From: Rhodospirillales bacterium URHD0017
GTDB taxonomy: Bacteria; Pseudomonadota; Alphaproteobacteria; Reyranellales; Reyranellaceae
Length of the DNA stretch: 64,000 bases
Assembly (NCBI GenBank): GCA_900110395.1
Contig: FODP01000005.1
Location: 368,705 to 432,704, forward strand
Direction: 5' to 3'
Both the position numbers and the translations under genes were made by a program. Positions 28,504 through 37,974 of the stretch are shown one piece after another (the stretch's first letter is position 1; every line of letters begins with the position of its first letter). Below the pieces are notes generated by a model. That model did no database searches. It worked only from the letters and a program-made list of their open reading frames with translations, and was not told the origin of the DNA.

Positions 28504-29511
28504 ATGTTGAGGAGACGCGCACTCGGGCTTCTGGCCGCAAGCACCACACTTGCCGGCCCGGCGCGGGCTCAGGACGATTGGGCCAAGGTCGCCGATGCCG
28601 CCAAGAAGGAAGGCAAGCTCGTCATCTACACCGCCTCGATCGGCTCGCCCTCGCTCAAGACCGTGACAAAGGCCTTCGAGCAGAAATACGGCATCGCCGT
28701 CGAGCTCTTCGAGGCGCGGGCCAGCGAAGTTCGCGAGCGCGTGCGTGTCGAGCAGGCGGCGGGCCGTTTCCTGGGCGACATCCATCACAACGGCAGCACC
28801 ACCACCTGGCTGATGAACCGCGACGGCAACTTCCAGCCGCACGGCCCCATCCCCAACATCAAGAACATCGTGCCGCCCTACGAGGCCGACGACATCCGCG
28901 TCCCCGCCGAGGTCATCAGCTACGCCCTGATGATCAACCGCAACCTGGTGAAACCGGCCGACGAGCCCAAGAGCTGGAAGGACATCCTCGACCCCAGATG
29001 GACGGGCAAGATCCTGTCCGATGACTATCGCGCGCTGGGCGGAGGTGCCGTGTTCTTCGTGGTCATGCACGACACGTTCGGCAAGGAGTTCCTGGAGAAG
29101 CTCGCAACCCAGAAGCCGGTGTTCTCGCGCGACATCCAGAACAGCGAGCGCCGCGTGGCGCGCGGCGAGTTTCCGCTCTACCTCCCCTTCTCGCTGCAGG
29201 ACACCAACACGCTGAAGGGCCTGCCGATCAAGCCGATCGTGCCCGTCGAAGGACGGCCTTACGTCCGCTTCGACCTCGCCATGCTGAAGAACGCGCCCCG
29301 GCCCAACGCCGCGCGCCTGTTCATGAATTTCTATCTCGAGCCCGAACAGCAGATCATCTACGCCAACGCCGGCTACAACCCGGTCGTCAAGGGCGTGATC
29401 GAGAAGACCATCGAGGAGCTGCGGCAGCTGCTCGCGACCAAGGCGCTGGGCACCACTGTCCCTGAGCGGCAGGACGCCATGCTCGAGATGGCCAAGCAGA
29501 TCTTCAAGTAA
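28504..29511 (+). CDS. ABC substrate-binding protein (Fbp-like), right system
   Basis: A 335-residue periplasmic binding protein. MLRRRALGLLAASTTLAG followed by ARAQ gives a signal peptide cleaved near residue 22, with an Arg-rich n-region that could be Tat-type. The mature protein starts DDWAKVADAAKKEGKLVIYT, typical of the iron(III)/2-aminoethylphosphonate-like binding family, then EVISYALMINRNLVK near residue 139 and YLEPEQQIIYANAGYNP near 277. The frame is open upstream, but the ATG at 28504 gives the proper signal peptide. The ligand is unknown. Confidence 0.9.
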   Translation: MLRRRALGLLAASTTLAGPARAQDDWAKVADAAKKEGKLVIYTASIGSPSLKTVTKAFEQKYGIAVELFEARASEVRERVRVEQAAGRFLGDIHHNGSTTTWLMNRDGNFQPHGPIPNIKNIVPPYEADDIRVPAEVISYALMINRNLVKPADEPKSWKDILDPRWTGKILSDDYRALGGGAVFFVVMHDTFGKEFLEKLATQKPVFSRDIQNSERRVARGEFPLYLPFSLQDTNTLKGLPIKPIVPVEGRPYVRFDLAMLKNAPRPNAARLFMNFYLEPEQQIIYANAGYNPVVKGVIEKTIEELRQLLATKALGTTVPERQDAMLEMAKQIFK

Positions 29512-29517
29512 TCCGCC

Positions 29518-30606
29518 ATGCCGAGCGTCTCCCTGCACGAGGTCGGCCGGCACTTCGCCGAGGTGAAGGCAGTCGACGGCATCGACCTTTCGATCGAGCA
29601 CGGCGAGTTCGTCACCCTGCTGGGCCCCTCCGGCTGCGGCAAGACCACGACCTTGCGCATGGTGGCGGGGCTCGAGCGCAACGACACCGGCTCGATCGTC
29701 ATCGGCGGCCGCGTGGTGAGCGACGCGTCGGCCGGCCTGTTCGTGCCGCCCGACCTGCGCAAGCTCGGCATGGTGTTCCAGTCCTACGCGATCTGGCCGC
29801 ACATGACGGTGTTCGACAACGTCGCCTACCCGTTGAGCGTTCGTCACGTCGCCAAGCCCGAGATCAAGCAACGCGTGACGGCGGCGTTGCGGCTGGTCGA
29901 GATGGAGCGCTTCGCCGACCGGCCGGCGCCGGCGCTGTCGGGCGGCCAGCAGCAGCGCGTGGCGATCGCCCGTGCGCTGGTGTTCGAGCCCGAGGTGCTG
30001 CTGCTCGACGAGCCGCTCAGCAACCTCGACGCCCGCCTGCGCGCCCAGATGGGCGATGAGTTCCGCGCCCTGCAGCGGCGGCTCAAAATCACCACGCTCT
30101 ACGTCACCCACGACCAGGAGGAGGCGATGGCGCTGTCCGACCGCGTCGTGGTCATGCAGCGTGGCCGCATCCTGCAGGTCGGCGCACCCGAGGACGTCTA
30201 TCGCCGGCCGGCCAGCCGCGAGGTCGCGGCGTTCTTCGGTACGCCGAACTTCATCGAAACGACCGTCACCGCCTGCCGTCCGGCCGACGACGGCGACTGG
30301 CTGGTGAGCATCGATGGCGGACACTGCCGGGCCGCCGACGCCTTCCAGCGGGGTGAGACCGTGTCGGTGATGGTGCGACCCGAGGACGTCACGCTGGCCG
30401 CAGCCAACACTTCGGCGACCAATGGCCACCTCGTTTGGCCGGGCAAAGTTGTCGACGGCGTATTCCGCGGCCCGCGGCGCTCCCTCACGGTCGAGACGGC
30501 GGGTCTCAGGTTCAATGTCGAATGCGCGTCCACGCGCGCCGCTGCAATCGGCGAAACCGTGACGCTGTTTGTCGACGCCAACAACGCCTGGGCGCTGAAA
30601 GCCTGA
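29518..30606 (+). CDS. ABC importer ATP-binding protein (Fbp/Pot type), right system
   Basis: A 362-residue ATPase, the same length as its left counterpart. Walker A: GPSGCGKTTT near residue 37. Then VFQSYAIWPHMTVF near 87, signature LSGGQQQRVAIARAL near 140, Walker B VLLLDEPLSNLDA near 160, H-loop YVTHDQEEAM near 195. A TOBE-type C-terminus follows (VMVRPEDVTLAA). It follows the binding protein by 6 bases and precedes the IclR gene by 22, so it is co-transcribed. Confidence 0.92.
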   Translation: MPSVSLHEVGRHFAEVKAVDGIDLSIEHGEFVTLLGPSGCGKTTTLRMVAGLERNDTGSIVIGGRVVSDASAGLFVPPDLRKLGMVFQSYAIWPHMTVFDNVAYPLSVRHVAKPEIKQRVTAALRLVEMERFADRPAPALSGGQQQRVAIARALVFEPEVLLLDEPLSNLDARLRAQMGDEFRALQRRLKITTLYVTHDQEEAMALSDRVVVMQRGRILQVGAPEDVYRRPASREVAAFFGTPNFIETTVTACRPADDGDWLVSIDGGHCRAADAFQRGETVSVMVRPEDVTLAAANTSATNGHLVWPGKVVDGVFRGPRRSLTVETAGLRFNVECASTRAAAIGETVTLFVDANNAWALKA

Positions 30607-30628
30607 CGGCCAAGTCCGGAGGAGATGA

Positions 30629-31429
30629 ATGGCGCGATTGCGGGCAGAGGATGCGGAGAAGCGGGCGGCGAGCGGCTATGGCCCTGACTTCCTCGAAGCT
30701 TTTGCCCGCGGGCTCCGGGTCATCGGGGCCTTCGGGCGCGAGAAGAAGCACATGACCTTGAGCGACATGGCGCGCGCCACCGACCTGCCCAAGCCCAGCG
30801 TGCGGCGCGCGCTCTATACGCTCACCTGCCTCGGCCTGGCGGAAAACGACGGCCGGTCCTTCCGGCTGACGCCACGCATCATGGAGCTGGCCTCGGCCTA
30901 TCTTGGCTCGAACATGGTCTCGACGGTCGTCCAGCCGGCCTGCGAGCGTATCGGCGATCGCACCGAGCAGTCATGCTTCGCCGCGGTCCTCGACGGCTAC
31001 GACATCGTCATGATCGCCCATTCCCTGCACGGCCGGCCCGACGTGCTGGCCCCGACCATCGGCCTGCGCCGCCCCGCCTTCAACACCGCGGCCGGCCGCG
31101 CCATCCTGAGCCAGCTTCCCGACAAGGTGCTCGACGGCTGGCTGGAAAAGCTCGAGCCCAAGGTGATGACCGACTTCACCGTCACCGACAAGAAGGCGTT
31201 GCGCGCCGAGATCCTGCACGTACGCAAGCAGGGCTACGCCATCACCGCCCAGGAAATGCGCCGCGGCTACCACGCCGTTGCGCTGCCGCTCCGGCGCTAT
31301 GACGGCGCCACGATCGCGGCGGTGTGCGTCGCGGCCTGGGTCGAGGATTCGGCGGTGGGCTCGTTCGCCGAGGAGTATCTGGCGGCGCTCAAGGAAGAGA
31401 CCGAGGCCCTGCAGCCGCAACTTCTTTAG
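30629..31429 (+). CDS. IclR-family transcriptional regulator, distal copy
   Basis: A 266-residue paralogue of the IclR protein at 24258. Winged HTH MTLSDMARATDLPKPSVRRA near residues 42-61; ligand domain with VMIAHSLHGRPDVLAPTIG near 127 and YAITAQEMRRGYHAVALPLR near 203. The two HTH recognition helices differ at few positions (KPTVRRV versus KPSVRRA), so both may recognise the same operator. It ends the right transporter operon; its stop codon is the first base of a long palindrome. Confidence 0.92.
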   Translation: MARLRAEDAEKRAASGYGPDFLEAFARGLRVIGAFGREKKHMTLSDMARATDLPKPSVRRALYTLTCLGLAENDGRSFRLTPRIMELASAYLGSNMVSTVVQPACERIGDRTEQSCFAAVLDGYDIVMIAHSLHGRPDVLAPTIGLRRPAFNTAAGRAILSQLPDKVLDGWLEKLEPKVMTDFTVTDKKALRAEILHVRKQGYAITAQEMRRGYHAVALPLRRYDGATIAAVCVAAWVEDSAVGSFAEEYLAALKEETEALQPQLL

Positions 31430-31533
31430 TCTTCCAGACCGCGCGCATCCTGCGCGCTCATGAATCATGAGCGCGCAGGATGCGCGCGGTCCGGAAGACG
31501 AAGACCATGAGCGGGCCTGGAGGCCCGCGGTCC
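31429..31533. repeat. GC-rich palindromes, family B copies 2 and 3
   Basis: 31429-31499 is a nearly perfect 71-bp palindrome with arms beginning GTCTTCC and continuing GACCGCGCGCATCCTGCGCG, meeting at CTCATGA-ATCATGAG. 31508-31533 is a second unit, GAGCGGGCCTGGAGGCCCGC-GGTCC, which in reverse complement matches the element at 10747. It occupies the gap between the convergent IclR and YciB genes. Confidence 0.88.
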
Positions 31534-31540
31534 GGCGAGA

Positions 31541-32137
31541 TTATTTCCCACCGGCAAAGGGATTGTCGTCGCCGTCCCAGTAGCGCTTGAGCAGCGGCAC
31601 CTGCAGGAAGGCGAAGACCAGGGTCAGCGGGAAGCTCAAAAACATCTTGCTGGCGATCCAGGTGTCGGTCGGAAAGCCGCGCCACATCACCTCGTTGATG
31701 GCGGCCAGCACGAAGAAGAACAGTGCCCAGCGCACGGTGAGCTTGCGCCAGCCCTCGTCGGTCAGGCGGAAAGCGGCGCCGAAGATCGGCTTCAGCAGCG
31801 GCCGGTTCATCAGCAGCAGGCCGCCGCCCAGGATCACGCCGAACAGGCAGTTCACGATGGTGGGCTTCAGCTTGATGAAGGTATCGTCCTGCAGCCAGAT
31901 CGTGAGCCCGCCGAACACCAGCACGAAGAAGCCGCCGACCAGCGGCATCACCGGCCAACGCTTCTCCAGCCAGCGATAGCACGGCAGCGCCACCGCCGTG
32001 GCGGCGATGAACACGCCGGTGCCGTAGTAGATGCCCCAGCGGGCGTTGGCCAAGAAGAACAGCAGCAATGGCCCCAGCTCCAGCGCCGTCGCGTAGAGGC
32101 GGCGCATGCCGTGTTCGGGTTGTGCACCTTCGCTCAT
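31541..32137 (-). CDS. yciB: YciB/IspZ-type inner-membrane septation protein
   Basis: A 198-residue integral membrane protein with five to six hydrophobic helices, matching the YciB (septation protein A) family, which affects envelope integrity and cell division. Seen: LGPLLLFFLANARWGIYYGT near residue 17, TIWLQDDTFIKLKPTIVNC near 74 and GVILGGGLLLMNRPLLK near 95. The ATG at 32137 overlaps the ftsY stop (ATGA), so it is coupled to ftsY, an order common in alphaproteobacteria. Confidence 0.92.
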   Translation of the reverse strand: MSEGAQPEHGMRRLYATALELGPLLLFFLANARWGIYYGTGVFIAATAVALPCYRWLEKRWPVMPLVGGFFVLVFGGLTIWLQDDTFIKLKPTIVNCLFGVILGGGLLLMNRPLLKPIFGAAFRLTDEGWRKLTVRWALFFFVLAAINEVMWRGFPTDTWIASKMFLSFPLTLVFAFLQVPLLKRYWDGDDNPFAGGK

Positions 32138-33207
32138 GCGAGCCCCATCAATCCGCGCGCAAAGGCCCGCGCTTCGAATGGCCTGAGATCGTCGATGCCT
32201 TCGCCGACGCCGATCGCCACCACCGGCAGCTTGAACTTCTCGGCCAGCGCCACCAGCACGCCGCCCTTGGCGCTGCCGTCGAGCTTGGTCAGCACCAGCG
32301 CATCGACCGGCGACATGGTCTTGAAAGTCTCGACCTGGGCGTGGGCGTTCTGGCCGGTCGTGGCATCGAGCACCAGCAGGCAGGAATGCGGCGCCGCCGG
32401 ATCGAGCTTTCGGATGACGCGCACGATCTTGGCGAGCTCGTCCATCAGGTTGGCCTTGTTGTGCAGGCGGCCCGCCGTGTCGATCAGCAGCACATCGCAG
32501 CTCTCGGCCTTGGCGCGCTCCAGCGCTTCGTAGGCGAGGCCCGCCGCATCGGCGCCGGTGTCCTTGGCGATGACCGGCACGCCGGCACGGTCGCCCCAGA
32601 CCTTCAGCTGCTCGACGGCGGCGGCGCGGAACGTATCGCCCGCCGCCAGCATGACCTTGCGGCCCTCGCCTTTATACAGATTGGCAAGCTTGGCGATGGT
32701 CGTGGTCTTGCCGCTGCCGTTGACGCCGATCACCAGCACGACGTGCGGCTTCTTCGCGGGATCGATGACCAGCGAGGTCGCCACCGGCTGAAGGATCTCG
32801 GCGATGTCGTCGGCGAAGGCCGCGCGCACCTCCTCTTCCGTCACTTCCTTGCCGAAGCGCTCCTTGCCGAGCTTCTCGACCAGGCGCGCGGCGACGCTGA
32901 CGCCGAGATCGGCCTGGATCAGGGCGTCCTCCAGCTCATCGAGCGTCTGCTGATCGAGTTTCTTCTTGGTGAAGAGGCCGGTGATGCCCTCGGTGACACG
33001 CTTGGTCGATTTTGCCAGGCCAGTGCGCAGCCGCGACAGCCAGCCCTTCTTCTCGGCTTCACCTTCGGGTTTGGCCTCGGCCTCGAGAATTTCGGGCGGC
33101 TCGCTTGTCGCTTCGGGTTCAGGCGTCTCGCTCGCCTGGTCGCCCCTGGAGCGCCACCGCGACAGCCAGCCCTTCTTCGCCTCTTCGGATTTAGGTGTCT
33201 CGCTCAC
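32134..33207 (-). CDS. ftsY: Signal recognition particle receptor FtsY
   Basis: GTPase receptor that docks SRP-ribosome complexes at the inner membrane. The 357 residues have an acidic/basic N-terminal A domain, then NG domains: GVNGSGKTTTIAKLANLY near residue 159 (G1), DTAGRLHNKANLMDEL near 242 (G3) and LTKLDGSAKGG near 305 (G4). The A domain contains a duplicated amphipathic unit, KKGWLSRWRSR at residue 11 and KKGWLSRLRTG near 53, probably membrane-targeting helices. GTG start at 33207 with GAGGGGG upstream. Confidence 0.96.
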   Translation of the reverse strand: MSETPKSEEAKKGWLSRWRSRGDQASETPEPEATSEPPEILEAEAKPEGEAEKKGWLSRLRTGLAKSTKRVTEGITGLFTKKKLDQQTLDELEDALIQADLGVSVAARLVEKLGKERFGKEVTEEEVRAAFADDIAEILQPVATSLVIDPAKKPHVVLVIGVNGSGKTTTIAKLANLYKGEGRKVMLAAGDTFRAAAVEQLKVWGDRAGVPVIAKDTGADAAGLAYEALERAKAESCDVLLIDTAGRLHNKANLMDELAKIVRVIRKLDPAAPHSCLLVLDATTGQNAHAQVETFKTMSPVDALVLTKLDGSAKGGVLVALAEKFKLPVVAIGVGEGIDDLRPFEARAFARGLMGLA

Positions 33208-33216
33208 CGGACCCCC

Positions 33217-34065
33217 TCACGGAAGTAGCGAACGATCGAGCTCGCCCTTGAAGGCGAGGGCGATGCCGCCGGTCATCAGCACGTGGTCGTCACGCAGCCA
33301 TTCGATGGTGAGCGTGCCGCCCTCCAGCACGACATCGGCCTTGCGCGGCACCAGTCCACGCCGGCTCGCCGCGACGACGGCCGCGCAGGCACCCGAGCCG
33401 CAGGCGAGCGTGATGCCGGCGCCGCGCTCCCAGACGCGCAGCCGCAGCCGGCCCTCGCCCATCAACTGGGCAACGCCGATGTTGGCGCGCTCGGGGAAAA
33501 AGCGGTCGTGCTCCAGCTTGGGACCAAGCTCGCCGAGCGGGATCGCCGCAGCATCATCGACGAAGTACGTCGCGTGCGGATTGCCCACGCTGGTGCCGAC
33601 GGGATCCTGCAGCGGTCCGATGCCAACCGGCATGTGGTTGGTGTCGCAGGCCTGCGCGACCGGGATCTCGCGCCAGTCGAGGCGCGCCAGGCCCATGTCG
33701 ACCGAGATCACCGGCAGGCCGTTGCTGCCGACCCCGGTCTTCTGCGATTCGAGCAGTCCGGCGACGGTCTGTACCGTGACCTGGTCGGTCTTGCGCTCGT
33801 CCATCACCACCGAGGCGACGCAGCGCGTGGCGTTGCCGCAGGCCTGGACCTCGCCACCGTCGGGATTGTAGATGCGCATGAAGACGTCGGCCTCGCGCTC
33901 GGTTGGCGGCTCGAGCACGATCAGCTGGTCGCAGCCCACGCCCAGGTGGCGGTCGGCGATGACCCGACGGCGTTCCGGCGTCAGGTCGAGCGCGGCCGTC
34001 CGGGCATCGAGCACGACGAAGTCGTTGCCCAGCCCGTGCATCTTCAGGAACGGCGTGGTGGCCAT
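33217..34065 (-). CDS. dapF: Diaminopimelate epimerase
   Basis: Converts LL- to meso-diaminopimelate for lysine and peptidoglycan. The 282 residues begin with FLKMHGLGNDFVVLDAR. The two catalytic cysteines lie in GGEVQACGNATRC near residue 76 and ACGSGACAAVVAA near 225, the expected two-base arrangement. It precedes ftsY on the same strand by 9 bases. The methylthiotransferase gene often found between dapF and ftsY is absent. Confidence 0.96.
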   Translation of the reverse strand: MATTPFLKMHGLGNDFVVLDARTAALDLTPERRRVIADRHLGVGCDQLIVLEPPTEREADVFMRIYNPDGGEVQACGNATRCVASVVMDERKTDQVTVQTVAGLLESQKTGVGSNGLPVISVDMGLARLDWREIPVAQACDTNHMPVGIGPLQDPVGTSVGNPHATYFVDDAAAIPLGELGPKLEHDRFFPERANIGVAQLMGEGRLRLRVWERGAGITLACGSGACAAVVAASRRGLVPRKADVVLEGGTLTIEWLRDDHVLMTGGIALAFKGELDRSLLP

Positions 34066-34071
34066 GCGGCG

Positions 34072-34956
34072 CTATATGGCCGTTCGGCCCGGCCAGCGCA
34101 ACGAGCGCGCCCGGACCTGGCCGTCGTGCGGCCCGCCCAACTCGCGCACGTCCAGGGTCGCGAGCCGCTTGGTGTAGATGGTCATGTGCAGGATGCCCAA
34201 AGGGTCGTAGGGCATGGCCGGCTCGACGAACAGCGAGCGTTCGGCGTCCCAGGCCGGCGTGGCGTGGTGGACCGGCCAGTTGCAGCGGCTGGGCAGCGGC
34301 TCGCAGCCAAAACCCCTGTCGTAGACCAGGACGTTGAGAGCGATCTGGTCGGTCATGTTGGTCGAGCGTTGCAGGGCCTCGCCCAACACCTCGGCCCAGC
34401 CGGCCCAGTGCGGCGCGTCGGCCCTCAGCGCGAAGACTCCGGCATTGATCAGGGGATAGCGGATAAGGCGCTCGGCTGTTTCCTTGTCGAAGCACGCTTC
34501 GTAAGCCGCGCCGTTGATCGAGGAGAACTCGCCCCAGGCATGGCGGTAGTGGCGCATGGAGCGATGGATTTCCGGCGCCACGGCGAGCGTGCCGGTGCGT
34601 GCGGCGCGTTGGAACAACGCGATGGCATCACCCTGCTGCACCCAGCAATCGCCGTCGATCCAGAGATAGAGATCGAAGCCCGGGAAGTAGCGCGGCAGGA
34701 AAGGCCGGGCTGTCAGGGCCTTGTAGCCGTCCTTCAAGTCGTCGCGACCGGGAAAGTCGAAGTCCCACCGCGGCACGACCAGTTCGGCACCCTGAGCGCG
34801 GCACCAGCCACGCTGCTCGTCCATCAAACCGCAATCGAGGATGCCCAGCGCCAGCGCCCGGCCTTCCGCCGTCGCGCGCAGCGAGCCGACGCAGTCCTTT
34901 ATGAGGTCGAAATAGCCGGCATCGCCGCCGGTGATCGCGATGGTTCGTTCCGACAC
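34072..34956 (-). CDS. Possible glycosyltransferase-like protein
   Basis: A 294-residue protein not confidently assigned. It begins VSERTIAITGGDAGYFDLIK and contains LYLWIDGDCWVQQGDAI near residue 108, a DxD-type motif preceded by hydrophobics as in GT-A nucleotide-sugar transferases, then TNMTDQIALNVLVYD near 219. No membrane segment is seen. GTG at 34956 is chosen; a GTG at 35007 in frame would add 17 residues but approach the divergent gene. It ends 7 bases from the start of dapF, on the same strand. Confidence 0.6.
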   Translation of the reverse strand: MSERTIAITGGDAGYFDLIKDCVGSLRATAEGRALALGILDCGLMDEQRGWCRAQGAELVVPRWDFDFPGRDDLKDGYKALTARPFLPRYFPGFDLYLWIDGDCWVQQGDAIALFQRAARTGTLAVAPEIHRSMRHYRHAWGEFSSINGAAYEACFDKETAERLIRYPLINAGVFALRADAPHWAGWAEVLGEALQRSTNMTDQIALNVLVYDRGFGCEPLPSRCNWPVHHATPAWDAERSLFVEPAMPYDPLGILHMTIYTKRLATLDVRELGGPHDGQVRARSLRWPGRTAI

Positions 34957-35030
34957 GCGGGGAAGGATGGCCCATCGGCCCTTTGCTGTCGCCTGCCATT
35001 CGGCCACAGTCCGCGCCCGGAGGACGCACC

Positions 35031-35633
35031 ATGGCCAAGCACATCGACTACTACGTTTCCCTGAATTCGCCCTGGACCTACCTCGGGTCGAAGCGCTTCG
35101 AGGCCATCGCCCAGAAGCACAAGGCCGACATCACGATTTGGCCGGTCGATTTCGGCTCGGTGTTTGCGGTCTCGGGCGGCCTGCCGCTGCCCAAGCGCGC
35201 ACCGCAGCGCCAAGCCTATCGCATGATGGAGCTGAAGCGCTGGCGCGATCATCTCGGCGTGAAGACCACGCTCGAGCCGAAGTTCTTCCCTGCCAACGAG
35301 ATGCCGGCAGCGAAGTGCGTGATCGCCCTGCGCGAGCAGGGCCGCATGGCCGATGCCATCAAGCTCGCTCACGCCGTGCTTGCCGCCTTGTGGGCCGAGG
35401 AGAAAAACACCGGCGATGCGGCGACGCTGCGCGCGATCATCGCCGGCTGCGGGCTCGATGCCGACGCCGTGATCAAGGCGAGCGAGGCACCGGACATGGC
35501 CGGCAAGCGCGAGGCCTACACCAAGCAGGCGATCGACCGGGGCGTCTTCGGCGCGCCTTCGTTCGTGATCGACGGCGAGATCTTCTGGGGTCAGGACCGG
35601 CTGGACTTCGTCGACCGCAAGCTCGCGTCGTGA
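35031..35633 (+). CDS. DsbA-family 2-hydroxychromene-2-carboxylate isomerase-like protein
   Basis: A 200-residue cytosolic thioredoxin-fold protein of the kappa-GST/HCCA isomerase group. It opens with YYVSLNSPWTYLGSKRF, where Ser replaces the Cys pair of DsbA and would bind glutathione, and ends with GVFGAPSFVIDGEIFWGQDR, the cis-Pro loop and family signature. HCCA isomerases act in naphthalene breakdown, but many homologues have unknown substrates. ATG at 35031 is supported by GGAGGAC at 35020. Confidence 0.88.
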   Translation: MAKHIDYYVSLNSPWTYLGSKRFEAIAQKHKADITIWPVDFGSVFAVSGGLPLPKRAPQRQAYRMMELKRWRDHLGVKTTLEPKFFPANEMPAAKCVIALREQGRMADAIKLAHAVLAALWAEEKNTGDAATLRAIIAGCGLDADAVIKASEAPDMAGKREAYTKQAIDRGVFGAPSFVIDGEIFWGQDRLDFVDRKLAS

Positions 35634-35644
35634 CGGCGTTCTTT

Positions 35645-35742
35645 CTCCTCTCCCCCGCTAGGGGAGAGGCTGGGTGAGGGGGCTACGCACGTCGATTCCC
35701 CCTCACCTAACCTCTCCCCCTAGCGGGGGAGAGGAACATGAG
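35645..35742. repeat. AG-rich palindromic repeat, family A copy 3
   Basis: Hairpin CTCTCCCCCGCTAGGGGAGAG, central arms GGGTGAGGGGG / CCCCCTCACC, second hairpin CTCTCCCCCTAGCGGGGGAGAG, then GGAACATGAGG. It is closest in sequence to copy 1 at 5104 and lies between convergent genes. Confidence 0.9.
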
Positions 35743-35743
35743 G

Positions 35744-36400
35744 TCAGGTCTTGTCGATCACGGCAGCGGCGACAACGGCCAAGCCGTTGTTGGCGATGTG
35801 CGCCACCAACGACGGCCACAGCGAATCGGTGCGCTGCCGCAGCCAGCCGAACCACAGGCCGAGGGGCAGGACGAGAAGGGCGTGGGCCGGCTCGACATGA
35901 GCGGCGGCAAAGAGGATCGAGCTCACGAACCAGGCGATCGTGGTTCCCCAGCGGCCGGCCACCCAGCCATAGAGCAGGCCGCGAAACACCGCTTCCTCGA
36001 CCAGTGGCGCCAGCAAGGCCATCACGACCAGGCTCGCCACGAACAGCGAAGGCGTGCGGGCGACATCCAAGGCCTGCTTCACGCCTTCGGGCTCCCCCAG
36101 CTGGCTGACCGCCACCGATATGACCAGGGCGCCCACCGCGCCCAGCACGATCGGCCAGAAGCGCGCCGGACGGAAACCCAGCGCTGGCAGGGCCCGCCAG
36201 CCCATCGGGGCGACCGCGATGGCGAGCGCAATCAGGCTCGATATGAAGAAAAGCGCCAGCATCGCCAGCATTTCGCGGTCGCGCAGCAGCCAGACGCCTG
36301 GCACCAGCAACAGCGGCAGGACAGCCAAGAAGATCACGATCGACCAGCCGCGAATGGGCCGTAAATCGTTATGGATCAATGGGTTAGCGTCCGCCGTCAA
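35744..36400 (-). CDS. CPBP-family intramembrane metalloprotease
   Basis: A 218-residue membrane protein with about six to seven helices, of the CPBP (CAAX protease/bacteriocin-immunity) family. The conserved glutamates and Arg are in LVEEAVFRGLLYG near residue 133. AAHVEPAHALLVLPLGL near 166 supplies the second motif His, and AHIANNGLAV near 200 the third motif. Substrate unknown. Only a TTG is available at 36400 near the expected N-terminus, so the start is uncertain. Confidence 0.85.
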   Translation of the reverse strand: MTADANPLIHNDLRPIRGWSIVIFLAVLPLLLVPGVWLLRDREMLAMLALFFISSLIALAIAVAPMGWRALPALGFRPARFWPIVLGAVGALVISVAVSQLGEPEGVKQALDVARTPSLFVASLVVMALLAPLVEEAVFRGLLYGWVAGRWGTTIAWFVSSILFAAAHVEPAHALLVLPLGLWFGWLRQRTDSLWPSLVAHIANNGLAVVAAAVIDKT

Positions 36401-36405
36401 GCCTT

Positions 36406-36434
36406 TTGACTCCTTGTCCGGCAGGCCTTATACC
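36406..36434 (+). promoter_or_regulatory. Sigma70-type promoter for the ffh run
   Basis: TTGACT (36406-36411), a 17-base spacer and TATACC (36429-36434), close to consensus. It lies 120 bases upstream of ffh and overlaps the 5' end of the divergent CPBP gene. The leader that follows contains two hairpins, GTTCCCC..GGGGAAC (36467-36484) and CGCGAA-GG-TTCGCG (36495-36508). Confidence 0.65.
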
Positions 36435-36554
36435 CCGGCCGTTCAATCGGTCGTGCCGATTTAATGGTTCCCCCGTCGGGGAACTCCGCTGATCCGCGAA
36501 GGTTCGCGCATCGGCGCGATACGTATTTGGGCGAACGTAAGGTCGACGAGCGAG

Positions 36555-37955
<1,401 letters not shown>

Positions 37956-37974
37956 AATTGTCGAAGGAGAAAGA

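Noticed and set aside
28471..30429. A 652-codon minus-strand frame opposite the right binding protein and ATPase
   Set aside because: Antisense shadow of two recognised ABC genes, no family motif.
36467..36508. 4.5S RNA (ffs) in the gap before ffh
   Set aside because: The two hairpins are short and separate, and lack the long single hairpin with a GGAA-type tetraloop and asymmetric internal loop of SRP RNA.
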